Origin: Clostridia bacterium
Lineage (GTDB): Bacteria > Bacillota > Clostridia > Monoglobales > Monoglobaceae
Reading direction: 5' to 3'
Assembly: GCA_017546205.1 (NCBI GenBank)
Contig: JAFYXJ010000024.1
Location: 1-56,822 of the forward strand
DNA length: 56,822 nt
The notes under the pieces were generated by a model, which saw nothing but the letters and a program-made list of their open reading frames with translations, did no database searches and was not told where the DNA came from. Within the stretch, counting starts at the first letter, position 1; every line of letters starts with the position of its first letter. Below, piece by piece: positions 27,521 through 36,579 of this stretch. The position numbers and the translations under genes are program-made.

Positions 27521-28174
27521 ATGGAATTAAGTTATACCTTTCAGAATCAGGAGTTGTTAAACCTTGCGTTGACGCATACCTCCCTTGCTCATGAAAAAGG
27601 GATTGAGAGCAATCAACGATTGGAATTTCTGGGGGACAGCATCCTTTCCTTTGTGGTTGCCACAGAACTGTATGCGCGGTTCCCCCAACTGGCAGAGGGA
27701 CGGCTGACGGAAATGCGTGCTGCTGCCGTATGTGAAAAATCCCTCGCCCAAGCCGCAAGAGAGATGGATTTAGGCAGCGGTATTCGGTTTGGAAAATCCG
27801 AAACCGTCTGTGGCGGCAGAGAAAAAGAATCCATTTTGGCAGATGCTTTTGAGGCGGTGCTGGGTGCTATTTATCTGGACAGCAATATGGATGTTGCGCG
27901 GGAGTGGGTGCTTCGGCATCTGGAAGAAACCATTATGGAATCTGCTAAACTTGATTTTACCAATTATAAATCGGAACTCCAGAAATATTACCAGAAACGG
28001 GACAAGACCAGAGATGTGGTCACCTACCGTCTGGTAGGGCAGACAGGACCTGACCATCAGCCGGTCTTTGAAGCAGAGGCGGTTTATCTGGGTAAGGTTA
28101 TCGGCAGAGGTTCCGGCAATAGCCGGAAAGCAGCCGAACAGCAGGCTGCCAAGCAGGCATATCGAAAATTATGA
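27521..28174 (+). CDS. rnc: Ribonuclease III
   Basis: This 217-residue enzyme cuts double-stranded RNA in rRNA precursors and regulatory duplexes. The catalytic signature is present as NQRLEFLGDSILSFVV, with a second acidic site in ADAFEAVLGAIYLD; a double-stranded RNA-binding domain occupies about residues 150-217 (NYKSELQKYYQ, then SRKAAEQQAAKQAYRKL). It is slightly shorter than E. coli RNase III. The stop overlaps the next start (ATGA). Confidence 0.96.
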   Translation: MELSYTFQNQELLNLALTHTSLAHEKGIESNQRLEFLGDSILSFVVATELYARFPQLAEGRLTEMRAAAVCEKSLAQAAREMDLGSGIRFGKSETVCGGREKESILADAFEAVLGAIYLDSNMDVAREWVLRHLEETIMESAKLDFTNYKSELQKYYQKRDKTRDVVTYRLVGQTGPDHQPVFEAEAVYLGKVIGRGSGNSRKAAEQQAAKQAYRKL

Positions 28175-29139
28175 GAAAGTATAATATCCCCATTTTTATC
28201 CCCCATGAGGGATGCCCTCACGATTGCGTTTTCTGTAATCAGCGAAAGATAACCGGACTTACTACAAGTCTTACTGCAAAAGAGGCAGAAAGTCAGATTT
28301 CCACTCATCTTTCCTATTTACCGTCTAAGGACAGAACGGTAGAGGTGGCGTTTTTCGGCGGGAGTTTTACCGGACTTCCCCTTTCGGTTCAGGAAGAATT
28401 TTATCAGGTTGCTGACAGGTTCAAAGACCGGATTGACGGCATCCGTCTTTCTACCCGACCGGATTGCATCCATGATGAAGTCCTTACCCTTGCAGAAAAA
28501 TACGGGGTTACCATGATAGAATTGGGTGCACAATCCTCCGCTGATAAAGTGCTTGCCATGAACAATCGGGGACACACCTTTTCCCATACCATAAAAGCGG
28601 TAGAGAAAATCCGAGCCCATGGCATCGGTGTAGGCTTGCAGATGATGACGGGAATGTATGGTTCCAATGAGGAATTGGATATCCAAACGGCAGAAGATTT
28701 GGCTGAATTAAAGCCGGATTGTGTACGGATTTATCCGGTTCTGGTGCTGAAAGATACCCACCTTGCAACTTTGTATCAAAAAGGCGAGTATCAACCCCAG
28801 ACGCTGGACACAGCCATTGAACGGGCAAAAAAGGTGTTAGCGGTCTTTCATCGGGATCGGATTTCTGTGATACGATTGGGACTTCATGTAGGAGAAGAAC
28901 TTCGTCAGGAGGGTACTGTTCTGGCAGGACCGTTTCATCCGGCATTGGGGGAATTGGTGGAAAGCCGTCTCTATCGGGATTGGATGGAAGAGGAATGGAA
29001 CCGGAGCGAAGAAAGACCAGCGGTGTTTGAGATTTCGGTACCTAAAGGATGCGTTTCCAAGGCAATTGGTCATAAGCGGTGCAACGCCGAATATTTTGCT
29101 CAACGATACGGCACCCGGCTTAAGATAACAGAAAAATAA
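28171..29139 (+). CDS. Elp3-like radical SAM protein
   Basis: This 322-residue protein has a radical SAM cluster motif with spacing CX3CX2C (GCPHDCVFCNQ) at residues 15-22 and an Elp3/MiaB-type barrel with VEVAFFGGSFTG and ELGAQSSADKVL. It lacks the acetyltransferase domain of true Elp3. Genes of this type often follow rnc in Clostridia; the substrate is unknown, with tRNA a reasonable guess. Its start codon overlaps the rnc stop, so it is the last gene of the recA-fab-rnc series before a terminator. Confidence 0.82.
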   Translation: MRKYNIPIFIPHEGCPHDCVFCNQRKITGLTTSLTAKEAESQISTHLSYLPSKDRTVEVAFFGGSFTGLPLSVQEEFYQVADRFKDRIDGIRLSTRPDCIHDEVLTLAEKYGVTMIELGAQSSADKVLAMNNRGHTFSHTIKAVEKIRAHGIGVGLQMMTGMYGSNEELDIQTAEDLAELKPDCVRIYPVLVLKDTHLATLYQKGEYQPQTLDTAIERAKKVLAVFHRDRISVIRLGLHVGEELRQEGTVLAGPFHPALGELVESRLYRDWMEEEWNRSEERPAVFEISVPKGCVSKAIGHKRCNAEYFAQRYGTRLKITEK

Positions 29140-29171
29140 AGGGCACAGTTCATGTTGAACTGTGCCCTTTT
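29138..29171. terminator. Bidirectional terminator after the radical SAM gene
   Basis: A perfect 15-bp stem (AAAGGGCACAGTTCA and its complement) with a TGT loop and TTTT tail lies between two convergent genes and can serve both. Confidence 0.9.
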
Positions 29172-29176
29172 CGTTA

Positions 29177-29710
29177 TCAATCTATCGCTTCTGTCCGGAC
29201 AATGGTGCCGTCCAGTTCTTTCCAGTATGCGGTACTGTCTTCCAGTATCATATATCCGTGGTGCGAATTTTCCTTTGGAATGGAAACTGAACCGGGGTTG
29301 AGACGGAGGGTTCCGTCAATTTTTGCATAGAGGGGAATATGGGTATGACCGGAAAGCAGAATATCTCCCTCTTGCATAGGCGGAACAGGATGATGACCAT
29401 GTGCCATATAGATGGTCTTGCCTTGCCAGAACATAACGGCATAGTCTGCCAGAACCGGGAATTCCAACATCATCTGGTCAACCTCTGCTTCGCAGTTTCC
29501 GCGGATACAGAGCAAAGATTTTTTTCTTTCATTGAGTAATTTTGCCACATCCTGGGGAGAATACCCATCAGGCAGAGCGTTTCTCGGTCCGTGATACAGA
29601 ATATCTCCCAAAAGAATAAGTTTTTGCGGTTGTTCTTTGTCAAAGGCGTCCATCAACTGTTTGCAGTAAGTGAAAGAGCCGTGGATATCGGATGCTATCA
29701 TCAATTTCAT
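29177..29710 (-). CDS. yfcE: YfcE/MJ0936-family metallophosphoesterase
   Basis: This 177-residue protein is a small calcineurin-like phosphoesterase with all metal-binding boxes: ASDIHGS, LGDILYHGPRN, RGNCE, AHGHH and LSGHTHIP. Family members hydrolyse phosphodiesters in vitro; the natural substrate is not established. The open frame extends 49 codons upstream, but only the ATG at 29710 has a ribosome binding site (GGAAAGGA) and begins in the conserved MKLMIASDIHG. It is a single-gene unit, divergent from the PP2C gene. Confidence 0.9.
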   Translation of the reverse strand: MKLMIASDIHGSFTYCKQLMDAFDKEQPQKLILLGDILYHGPRNALPDGYSPQDVAKLLNERKKSLLCIRGNCEAEVDQMMLEFPVLADYAVMFWQGKTIYMAHGHHPVPPMQEGDILLSGHTHIPLYAKIDGTLRLNPGSVSIPKENSHHGYMILEDSTAYWKELDGTIVRTEAID

Positions 29711-29740
29711 GCTGTATCTTCCTTTCCTGAATCTTGGTTT

Positions 29741-29770
29741 ATTGTACCACAGAGCCATAAATTCTGTCAA
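29741..29770 (-). promoter_or_regulatory. Promoter of the yfcE-type gene
   Basis: On the minus strand, TTGACA (29770-29765) and TACAAT (29746-29741) are 18 bases apart. The -35 lies back to back with that of the divergent PP2C promoter. Confidence 0.7.
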
Positions 29771-29788
29771 CGGATTTCCTCCGTTGAC
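29766..29788. promoter_or_regulatory. Inverted repeat joining two divergent -35 elements
   Basis: GTCAACGGA and TCCGTTGAC form perfect 9-bp arms around TTTCC. The outer five bases of each arm belong to the divergent -35 boxes, but the symmetry extends four bases beyond them, so a regulator binding here could control both genes. Confidence 0.5.
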
Positions 29789-29812
29789 TTTTGCGGAATT
29801 TTGTAGTATACT
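29784..29812 (+). promoter_or_regulatory. Promoter of the PP2C-FHA pair
   Basis: TTGACT (29784-29789) and TATACT (29807-29812) have a 17-base spacer, 29 bases before the PP2C start codon. Confidence 0.7.
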
Positions 29813-29841
29813 GTGAGTGATTCCATGGAAAGGGTGAGAAA

Positions 29842-30558
29842 ATGCTGGATTTTGCATCCGTTACCGGAAACGGAGAAAACGAAGAACGACGGGACTGTCT
29901 TCAAATTGCGGAAGAATCTCACTGCACTCTTTTGGCAGTGGCGGATGGGAAAACCCTTCCCGACACTGCGACGCAGGTGTTGACTACCATGGTAGAGGAT
30001 TTTAAGCAGACTACGGCGGTAACCACGACTACATTGCCCGCTATCTTTGAAGATGCACAGCAAAAACTCACTGCGTTCCAGACGGAAACTATGCTGAAAG
30101 GCGGTTGTGTTGCGGCTGTGATGCTGACCAATGGGGAACTGGCGCTTTGGGCACATATCGGGGATTGCCGCATCTATCATTTGCAGGACAACCTTCTTTA
30201 TGATATTACCCCTGACCACAGTTCTGCCTATACCAGATATGAAGCCGGCGAAATTCGGTATCCCAAAATCCGGACAGACCGCAATCGCCACAATTTATAC
30301 CGTATGATGGGGTTGGAGCAGGAATGTACGCCAAAATTTTCCCAGACAACCATGGTGAAAAAGAATGACAGTTTCCTGATTTGTACCGACGGATTCTGGG
30401 AGAATATCCATGAGCGGCAGATAGAAAAGACGTTGCGGCGTTCCAAAAATGCGGCAGATTGGCTGAGCCGGATGGAGAAAATAGTAAAAAAGAACCGGGA
30501 AACCGGTAAATATACAAGGACACTGGATGATTACAGTGCCATTGCGATTCAAATTTGA
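29842..30558 (+). CDS. PP2C-family serine/threonine phosphatase, divergent
   Basis: This 238-residue protein has the PP2C fold signatures with changes. VADGKTLPD keeps the metal-binding Asp-Gly but lacks the following Gly-Gly of the usual DGMGG; AHIGDCRIY replaces GDSR; ICTDGFWENI and the final DDYSAIAI keep the other metal aspartates. It is predicted to dephosphorylate Ser/Thr proteins in the cytoplasm. No Hanks-type kinase lies beside it, unlike the usual prpC-prkC pair. Its stop lies 20 bases before the FHA gene, which likely forms a signalling pair with it. Confidence 0.8.
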   Translation: MLDFASVTGNGENEERRDCLQIAEESHCTLLAVADGKTLPDTATQVLTTMVEDFKQTTAVTTTTLPAIFEDAQQKLTAFQTETMLKGGCVAAVMLTNGELALWAHIGDCRIYHLQDNLLYDITPDHSSAYTRYEAGEIRYPKIRTDRNRHNLYRMMGLEQECTPKFSQTTMVKKNDSFLICTDGFWENIHERQIEKTLRRSKNAADWLSRMEKIVKKNRETGKYTRTLDDYSAIAIQI

Positions 30559-30578
30559 CAAAGAGAGGCAAGAAAACT

Positions 30579-31295
30579 ATGGGAAAGAAACTATTGGGTG
30601 TTTTACTGTGTCTTTGTACATGGATGAGTGTTCCGGCATACGCACTTTCGATTGATTTGAGTTTGTTCACAGGCGGATTGTCGGTGCTGGATGCACTGTT
30701 TTTGATTGGAGCGGGATTTACCTTGATTGGTATTCTGTTCTTGTGTCTGGCTGTGTTTCAGGGAGACAAAGAGGAGCCTGTTTTGGTTGCGCCGATTTCG
30801 GTAGCAATACCGGTAGAGGAAACCGAAGTCGAGGATGAAGAGGAAGATGCCGAGGAAATTCCGGAAGAAGAATCCGAAGAAGAGCCGGAAGATGTAGCGG
30901 AAGAATCCGTGGATGAAGAAACTACGGACGAGGAGCCGGAAGAATTTGTTGACGAACCGGAAGAGACGGAAGAAGACTCTTCTGCTGAGGAACCTGCGCC
31001 GAGAGAGTACCCTACCCTAACCTTAACCGGAACCAACAATACCGAATTTAAGGTGCTTCCCTTGACGGAATCTGTAACCTTAGGTAGACGCCCTGGCAAT
31101 GATTTGGTATTTGCTGACACAACGGTGTCGGGAGTGCACTGTGCCATTACCGTAGAAGGGGACAGCGTTTATCTTGAGGATAAAGGTTCCACCAACGGTA
31201 CATATCTGAATCGGGAAAAACTGACAGAGAAGACAGAAATTAAAAAAGGTGATATTCTGGCTCTTGGGAAACTGGAATTCAAGATTAGTCTGTAA
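30579..31295 (+). CDS. Membrane-anchored FHA-domain protein
   Basis: This 238-residue protein has a signal-peptide-like N-terminus (residues 1-24, ending VPAYA), a second hydrophobic segment at about 42-64, an extremely acidic Glu-rich linker at about 75-145 and a C-terminal FHA domain (TLGRRPGNDLVF, SGVHC, DKGSTNGTYLN), which binds phosphothreonine peptides. A cleaved signal peptide plus one helix would place the FHA domain in the cytoplasm; an uncleaved hairpin gives the same. The ATG at 30579 is used; a TTG eight codons upstream overlaps the PP2C gene. I infer that the PP2C removes the phosphates this domain reads. Confidence 0.8.
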   Translation: MGKKLLGVLLCLCTWMSVPAYALSIDLSLFTGGLSVLDALFLIGAGFTLIGILFLCLAVFQGDKEEPVLVAPISVAIPVEETEVEDEEEDAEEIPEEESEEEPEDVAEESVDEETTDEEPEEFVDEPEETEEDSSAEEPAPREYPTLTLTGTNNTEFKVLPLTESVTLGRRPGNDLVFADTTVSGVHCAITVEGDSVYLEDKGSTNGTYLNREKLTEKTEIKKGDILALGKLEFKISL

Positions 31296-31297
31296 AA

Positions 31298-31360
31298 AAA
31301 TATCCACCTTCTGATATGCATCTCCCAATTTGGGGTTCGCTTCAGAACGGGTGGATATTT
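31298..31360 (+). other. Three-tier structured element between the FHA and flavodiiron genes
   Basis: An 11-bp basal stem (AAATATCCACC with GGTGGATATTT) is followed by a 6-bp stem (TTCTGA with TCAGAA) after a two-base bulge, then a small apical stem near 323-335. There is no strong T-tract. It may end the PP2C-FHA transcript or be a processed RNA. Confidence 0.55.
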
Positions 31361-31375
31361 CTTTATAAAAATTTC

Positions 31376-31404
31376 TTGTATTTCAGGGTAGATGATGGTA
31401 TAAT
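31376..31404 (+). promoter_or_regulatory. Promoter of the flavodiiron gene
   Basis: TTGTAT (31376-31381) and TATAAT (31399-31404), spacer 17, lie 31 bases before the ATG. Confidence 0.75.
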
Positions 31405-31435
31405 AAAATCAATCAAAAGTCAAGGAGTGATTGTG

Positions 31436-33226
31436 ATGAATATTACAGATGACATTCGCTATATAGGTGTCAATGACCATGATATAGATTTGTTTGAGGG
31501 ACAGTATGTAGTAGAAAACGGAATGGCGTACAATTCCTATGTAATTCTGGATGAAAAAATTGCTGTATTGGACACAGTAGACGGAAGATTCACCCATGAA
31601 TGGCTGGATAATATCCAGAATACGTTGGGCACAAGAAAACCGGACTATTTAATTGTTCAGCATATGGAACCGGACCATTCTGCCAATATTGTTAACTTTT
31701 TGCATACCTATCCCGATACCAAGATTGTTTCTACTGCAAAGGCGTTTGCGATGATGGGACAGTTTTTTGGGAATGAATTTACTGAACATCAGGTTGTGGT
31801 AGGAGAGGGAGATACCCTTTCTCTGGGAAAGCATACCCTGACCTTTGTGACTGCTCCGATGGTACATTGGCCGGAGGTCATGGTTACCTATGATAGCCTC
31901 GATAAGGTTTTGTTCTCTGCGGACGGATTTGGAAAATTCGGGGCATTGGATGTGGAAGAAGAATGGGCATGTGAAGCCCGTCGTTACTATTTTGGTATTG
32001 TGGGAAAATACGGCACACAGGTGCAAAATCTCTTGAAAAAAGCCGCAACCCTGGATATCAATATTATTTGTCCTCTTCACGGACCCGTGTTGAAGGAAAA
32101 TTTAGGATATTATCTGGATTTGTATCAAGTCTGGTCCTCCTATGAGGCTGAGTCTGAGGGGATTGTAATTGCGTATACTTCGGTTTACGGCAATACAAAA
32201 AAAGCGGTAGAACTTTTGGCGGAGAAACTTCGATCCAAAGGATGTCCCAAAGTGGTTGTCAACGACCTTGCCCGCTGCGATATGGCAGAAGCAGTGGAAG
32301 ATGCGTTCCGTTATAATAAACTGGTGCTTGCAACTACAACATACAATGCAGATATTTTCCCCTTTATGCGGGAGTTTATCAATCACCTGACAGAAAGAAA
32401 TTATCAGAATCGTACGGTTGCGTTTCTTGAAAATGGTTCATGGGCACCTCTGGCTGCAAAAACTATGAAAGAAATGCTGAAAGATAGCAAAAAACTTACC
32501 TTTGCAGAACCTGTTGTTACGGTGCATTCTGCTTTGAATCAAGCAAGTACTGATGCTATTGAAGCGTTGTCAGAGGCGTTGTGTACAGAATATCTGGCAC
32601 AACAGAGTGAAACCGCCAACAAGCAGGATTTATCGGCGTTGTTCCATATTGGATATGGTCTTTATGTGGTTACTTCCAATGACGGCAAACGGGATAACGG
32701 ATTGATTGTCAATACCATTACTCAGGTAACCAATTCCCCCAACCGTATTGCAGTTACCATCAATAAGGAGAACTATTCTCACCATGTTATCAAACAAACC
32801 GGTGTGATGAATGTAAATTGTTTAAGTCAGGATGCCCCGTTCTCAGTTTTTGAAACTTTTGGGTTCCAGAGCGGAAGAAATACAGATAAATTTGCCTCTA
32901 TGGATGTATTACGTTCCGATAATGGCCTGGCATTTTTACCCAAGTATATCAATGCGGTCTTATCTTTGAAAGTAGAACAATATATTGATTTGGACACCCA
33001 TGGGATGTTTATTTGCAGTATCACCGAAGCAAGGGTAATTTCTACGGTAGAGACTATGACTTATTCCTATTATCAGGATCATGTCAAACCCAAGCCGCAA
33101 ACTGAGGGAAAGAAAGGATATGTCTGCAAAATCTGTGGATATATCTATGAAGGCGATCCCCTGCCGGACGATTTTATTTGTCCCTTGTGTAAGCACGGAG
33201 CAGCCGATTTTGAACCAATTCAGTAA
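31436..33226 (+). CDS. Flavodiiron protein fused to flavin-reductase-like and rubredoxin domains
   Basis: This 596-residue cytoplasmic protein reduces oxygen (and in some homologues nitric oxide). Domains in order: a metallo-beta-lactamase-like diiron domain (about 1-245) with ligands H76, E78, D80 and H81 in HMEPDHS and later PLHGPVL; a flavodoxin domain (about 255-390, IAYTSVYGNTKKA); a flavin-reductase-like domain (about 425-545); and a C-terminal rubredoxin (about 560-596) with CKICGY and CPLCKHG. The fused rubredoxin is the likely direct electron donor. The ATG at 31436 follows AAGGAG; an upstream in-frame start would run through the promoter. It is a one-gene unit between a promoter and a terminator. 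Confidence 0.93.
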   Translation: MNITDDIRYIGVNDHDIDLFEGQYVVENGMAYNSYVILDEKIAVLDTVDGRFTHEWLDNIQNTLGTRKPDYLIVQHMEPDHSANIVNFLHTYPDTKIVSTAKAFAMMGQFFGNEFTEHQVVVGEGDTLSLGKHTLTFVTAPMVHWPEVMVTYDSLDKVLFSADGFGKFGALDVEEEWACEARRYYFGIVGKYGTQVQNLLKKAATLDINIICPLHGPVLKENLGYYLDLYQVWSSYEAESEGIVIAYTSVYGNTKKAVELLAEKLRSKGCPKVVVNDLARCDMAEAVEDAFRYNKLVLATTTYNADIFPFMREFINHLTERNYQNRTVAFLENGSWAPLAAKTMKEMLKDSKKLTFAEPVVTVHSALNQASTDAIEALSEALCTEYLAQQSETANKQDLSALFHIGYGLYVVTSNDGKRDNGLIVNTITQVTNSPNRIAVTINKENYSHHVIKQTGVMNVNCLSQDAPFSVFETFGFQSGRNTDKFASMDVLRSDNGLAFLPKYINAVLSLKVEQYIDLDTHGMFICSITEARVISTVETMTYSYYQDHVKPKPQTEGKKGYVCKICGYIYEGDPLPDDFICPLCKHGAADFEPIQ

Positions 33227-33228
33227 AT

Positions 33229-33265
33229 AAAAAATATCTGTTGGCATTGCCAACAGATATTTTTT
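33229..33265. terminator. Bidirectional terminator after the flavodiiron gene
   Basis: A 17-bp stem (AAAAAATATCTGTTGGC and its complement) with an ATT loop and T-runs on the plus and A-runs on the minus side lies between convergent genes. Confidence 0.92.
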
Positions 33266-33768
33266 TAGTTTAATTTCAATTCCATCAGGTCATCATCCAT
33301 CACGTATCCGCTGCCGATATCGGTAACAGCTGTTCCAAATTTTATAAATCCCATTTTCAGATAAGCGGAAATTGCATTTTGATTCCCTTTGTTGACTGTC
33401 AGGTGCATACGGGTATGACCTGATGCACGGTATTCATCTATAAAAAATTGAATCATGGCTTTTGCAATCCCGTTTCCTTGAAAATCAGGGTCAACATAAA
33501 CTTTACTTAAAAAAATGTCGGTTGGATTTTCTTCTTTGACACCGCAGTAACCGATCAATCCGGATTCGCCAACCGCCATTAGGTAACGATACCTGTTTTC
33601 CTGAATAGAAGAGGCAATAGCGTCGGCAGATTGAAATTTTTCCAACATATAATCTACTTGTGATGGTCCAATTAATGCATCATAGGTTGTATGCCAGACT
33701 CTTTGAGCAAGCGCAGCAATTGCAGAAAAATCCTGAGGTGAAACTGCTTCGATAAGAGAGCAATGCAT
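33265..33768 (-). CDS. GNAT-family N-acetyltransferase
   Basis: This 167-residue protein shows the acetyl-CoA-binding signature VDPDFQGNGIAKAMI and the C-terminal NAISAYLKMGF of GNAT enzymes. Substrate unknown; the family modifies small amines, proteins or peptides. ATG at 33768 sits just after the folD stop behind AAGGGG; a GTG three codons earlier overlaps folD and is less likely. It is the last gene of the ygiQ-folD-GNAT unit. Confidence 0.85.
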   Translation of the reverse strand: MHCSLIEAVSPQDFSAIAALAQRVWHTTYDALIGPSQVDYMLEKFQSADAIASSIQENRYRYLMAVGESGLIGYCGVKEENPTDIFLSKVYVDPDFQGNGIAKAMIQFFIDEYRASGHTRMHLTVNKGNQNAISAYLKMGFIKFGTAVTDIGSGYVMDDDLMELKLN

Positions 33769-33770
33769 AA

Positions 33771-34631
33771 TTAGCACCCCTTTTTTTCGTGGGCGCGTTT
33801 TGCGGCAGTCAGGGTGTTTCGCATCAACATAGCAATGGTCATAGGACCTACGCCGCCGGGAACAGGGGTAATTGCGCCTGCAATGGGTTCTACCTCTGCA
33901 AAGTCCACATCTCCGCAGAGCTTTCCGTTCTCATCTCTGTCCATGCCTACGTCAATGACAACCGCCCCTGGTTTTACCATGTCTGCTTTGACAAATTTGG
34001 GAATGCCGACTGCTGCAACCAGAATATCTGCCCGCCGTGTCACATCCTTTAGGTCCTTAGTCCTGGAATGGCAGATAGTAACCGTGCCGTTTTGATGGAG
34101 AAGAAGCATGGACATGGGCTTTCCTACAATATTACTACGACCGATGACCACACATTCCTTACCCTCTACCGGAACTTCGCTTTCCCGAATCAGTTCCATA
34201 ACGCCGGCAGGGGTGCATGGAACAAAATCAAAGTCTCCAATCATGATTTTTCCTACATTGGCGGGGTGAAATGCATCTACATCCTTTTCAGGAAGAATGT
34301 GATTGATAATCAGTTTATCATCCAGATGCTTGGGGAGAGGAAGTTGTACCAGAATGCCGTGAATCTTATCATCGTGATTCAAACGGTCAATTAAGGAGAG
34401 CAGTTCTTCCTCGGTAGTTTCTGCGGGCAGAGCATATTTTTCGGAATACATTCCAAGTTCTGTGCATGCCTTTTCTTTATTTGCCACATAGACCTGAGAT
34501 GCAGGGTCATCGCCCACGATGACCACTGCCAGACCGGGACAGGTTCCGGCTTCGGTCAGTTTTGCGGTCTCCTTTTTCATTTCTTCCTTGATGCGTGCGG
34601 AAACCAGTTTTCCGCTCAGTAATTTTGCCAT
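33771..34631 (-). CDS. folD: Bifunctional methylenetetrahydrofolate dehydrogenase/cyclohydrolase
   Basis: This 286-residue enzyme interconverts methylene-, methenyl- and formyl-tetrahydrofolate with NADP. Family motifs are [21 protein letters not shown], the catalytic-lysine region in [20 protein letters not shown] and the Rossmann segment [17 protein letters not shown], with a final [15 protein letters not shown] strong AAAAGGAG precedes its ATG. Its first 125 bases overlap the end of the ygiQ reading frame. Confidence 0.97.
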   Translation of the reverse strand: MAKLLSGKLVSARIKEEMKKETAKLTEAGTCPGLAVVIVGDDPASQVYVANKEKACTELGMYSEKYALPAETTEEELLSLIDRLNHDDKIHGILVQLPLPKHLDDKLIINHILPEKDVDAFHPANVGKIMIGDFDFVPCTPAGVMELIRESEVPVEGKECVVIGRSNIVGKPMSMLLLHQNGTVTICHSRTKDLKDVTRRADILVAAVGIPKFVKADMVKPGAVVIDVGMDRDENGKLCGDVDFAEVEPIAGAITPVPGGVGPMTIAMLMRNTLTAAKRAHEKKGC

Positions 34632-36462
34632 TTTGTTTCGCTCCTTTTGGATAGGGTATTAAGCATTTGTGGGAAGAACCCACCAAATCAAGCCGTCCGG
34701 CTTCCTTTAAAGCCCGATAAACCAGGCGATAATTTTCCGGTCGCTTGTATTGCAACAAAGCACGTTGCATTTGTTTTTCTTCATAAGTTTTTGGTACATA
34801 AACCGGCTTCATATCTCTGGGGTCAATACCGGTATAGTACATGCAAGTTGAAATACTGCCGGGAGTGGGGTAAAAGTCCTGTACCTGTTCCGGATTTATG
34901 TGATTGTCACGGAGAAATTCAGCCAAAGCGATCGCATCTTGTAAACGGCTTCCCGGATGGGAGGACATCAAATAAGGTACAAGATACTGCTTTTTCCCCA
35001 ACCGTTGGTTGACAGATGCGTATTTTTCTGCAAATCGGGCATAAACCTCTTTTTTTGGCTTCCCCATGTATCGCAGAACATGGTCGGATATGTGCTCTGG
35101 TGCTACTTTCAACTGACCGCTGATATGGTGCTTACACAATTCAGCAAAAAAGGTTTCATCTTTATCGTATAAAAGATAATCATACCGGATTCCGGAACGG
35201 ATAAAAACTCGTTTTACACCCGGAAGAGCACGAAGTTTTCGTAGCAGAGAGAGATAATCCTTATGACTGATTTCAAGATTTTTACACGGAGACGGGAAAA
35301 GACATTGTTTGTTTTTGCAGACCCCGCGGGTCCATTGCTCCTTGCAGGAAGGAGCACGGAAATTTGCAGTAGGACCACCTACATCATGAATATAACCGGA
35401 AAACCCTTTTTGCTTGGTCAGAAGTTCGCCCTCACGAAGTAGGGATTGGTGACTGCGGGATGTTACGGTTCGTCCCTGATGGAATGTCAGCGCGCAGAAA
35501 TTGCATGCACCAAAGCATCCTCGGCAAGAGGCAAGGGAAAACTGCACCTCGGAAATGGCTGGAACACCGCCATATTTTTCATAGCAAGGGTGGTAGGTTC
35601 TTGTGTAGGGAAGTTCGTATACCGCGTCCAGCTCTTCACTTGTCAGAGGTTTTGCAGGAGGAGTCTGTACCATGTAAAAGTCACGGTCCAGTTGGGCGAG
35701 ATGTTTGCCCCGCATTGCATCCTGCTCACCATATTGCAGTATGGTTGCCTGTGCATAAGCCTTTTTGTCAGTACTTACAGCATCATAATCGGGCACGATG
35801 ATACAATCATCAGGAAGGAGAGACTTGTCCGACTCCGGATAGACGGTTCCGGACACATGCTTGATATCTTTGATCAGAACACCGGCGGCAAGGCAATCTG
35901 CAATCTCAACAATTTGTCTTTCGCCCATGCCGTAAATCAAAAGGTCGGCACCGCTGTCAATGAGAATACTCCTGCGGACTTTGTCACTCCAGTAATCATA
36001 ATGGGCAAACCGTCTCAGGCTTGCCTCAATACCGCCGATGACAATAGGTACATTTCGGCCAAAAGCCTCCCGTATCCGATTGCAGTATACGATGGTGGCA
36101 CGGTCAGGACGATAACCGGTTTTTCCGCCGGGAGAATACATGTCGTTATTTCTCCGCTTTTTTGCGGCGGTATAGTGATTGACCATGGGATCAATGTTTC
36201 CCCCGGAAACCAGAAAGCCCAGACGAGGTTTTCCTAACACAGAAAAAGCATCACAGGAGTGCCAATCCGGCTGTGCAATGATTCCCACGCTGTATCCGGC
36301 ATGTTCCAGAACACGGGAAATAATCGCAGGGCCAAAACTTGGGTGGTCTACGTACGCATCAGCGATAACAAAGACAAAATCCAACTCGGCAATTCCAAGC
36401 GATTGCATATCTTTTTTAGAAATCGGTAAAAATCCATTTGGTAAACTTGTATTCTTTTTCAT
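34507..36462 (-). CDS. ygiQ: YgiQ-family radical SAM protein with C-terminal extension into folD
   Basis: This 651-residue protein begins [11 protein letters not shown] and [17 protein letters not shown], typical of YgiQ, followed by a B12-like N-terminal domain and a radical SAM core with [12 protein letters not shown]; further boxes are [10 protein letters not shown] and [11 protein letters not shown]. The function is unknown. The family normally ends soon after KCLI; here the frame continues 45 more residues (very basic, rich in Arg and Lys) across the folD start. The frame also extends upstream of 36462 over the antisense of the HAD gene, which I reject. A promoter lies so close to the ATG that the message may be nearly leaderless. 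Confidence 0.88.
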   Translation of the reverse strand: MKKNTSLPNGFLPISKKDMQSLGIAELDFVFVIADAYVDHPSFGPAIISRVLEHAGYSVGIIAQPDWHSCDAFSVLGKPRLGFLVSGGNIDPMVNHYTAAKKRRNNDMYSPGGKTGYRPDRATIVYCNRIREAFGRNVPIVIGGIEASLRRFAHYDYWSDKVRRSILIDSGADLLIYGMGERQIVEIADCLAAGVLIKDIKHVSGTVYPESDKSLLPDDCIIVPDYDAVSTDKKAYAQATILQYGEQDAMRGKHLAQLDRDFYMVQTPPAKPLTSEELDAVYELPYTRTYHPCYEKYGGVPAISEVQFSLASCRGCFGACNFCALTFHQGRTVTSRSHQSLLREGELLTKQKGFSGYIHDVGGPTANFRAPSCKEQWTRGVCKNKQCLFPSPCKNLEISHKDYLSLLRKLRALPGVKRVFIRSGIRYDYLLYDKDETFFAELCKHHISGQLKVAPEHISDHVLRYMGKPKKEVYARFAEKYASVNQRLGKKQYLVPYLMSSHPGSRLQDAIALAEFLRDNHINPEQVQDFYPTPGSISTCMYYTGIDPRDMKPVYVPKTYEEKQMQRALLQYKRPENYRLVYRALKEAGRLDLVGSSHKCLIPYPKGAKQNGKITERKTGFRTHQGRNEKGDRKTDRSRNLSRSGSGHRGR

Positions 36463-36468
36463 AAGACT

Positions 36469-36497
36469 ATCATACACGATTTGTTTGAAAAAAGCAA
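36469..36497 (-). promoter_or_regulatory. Promoter candidate of ygiQ-folD-GNAT
   Basis: On the minus strand, TTGCTT (36497-36492) and TATGAT (36474-36469) are 17 bases apart. The -10 box is only six bases from the ygiQ ATG, which predicts a leaderless or near-leaderless transcript. Confidence 0.5.
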
Positions 36498-36515
36498 TCA
36501 TTTTGCTTAAAAATG

Positions 36516-36543
36516 TTGATTTTTCCGAGCGTGGTGGTATAAT
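36516..36543 (+). promoter_or_regulatory. Promoter of the HAD phosphatase gene
   Basis: TTGATT (36516-36521) and TATAAT (36538-36543), spacer 16, about 36 bases before the ATG. Confidence 0.7.
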
Positions 36544-36579
36544 AAATGGGAAGAGAATATAAGAAAGAGTGAGAAACGG

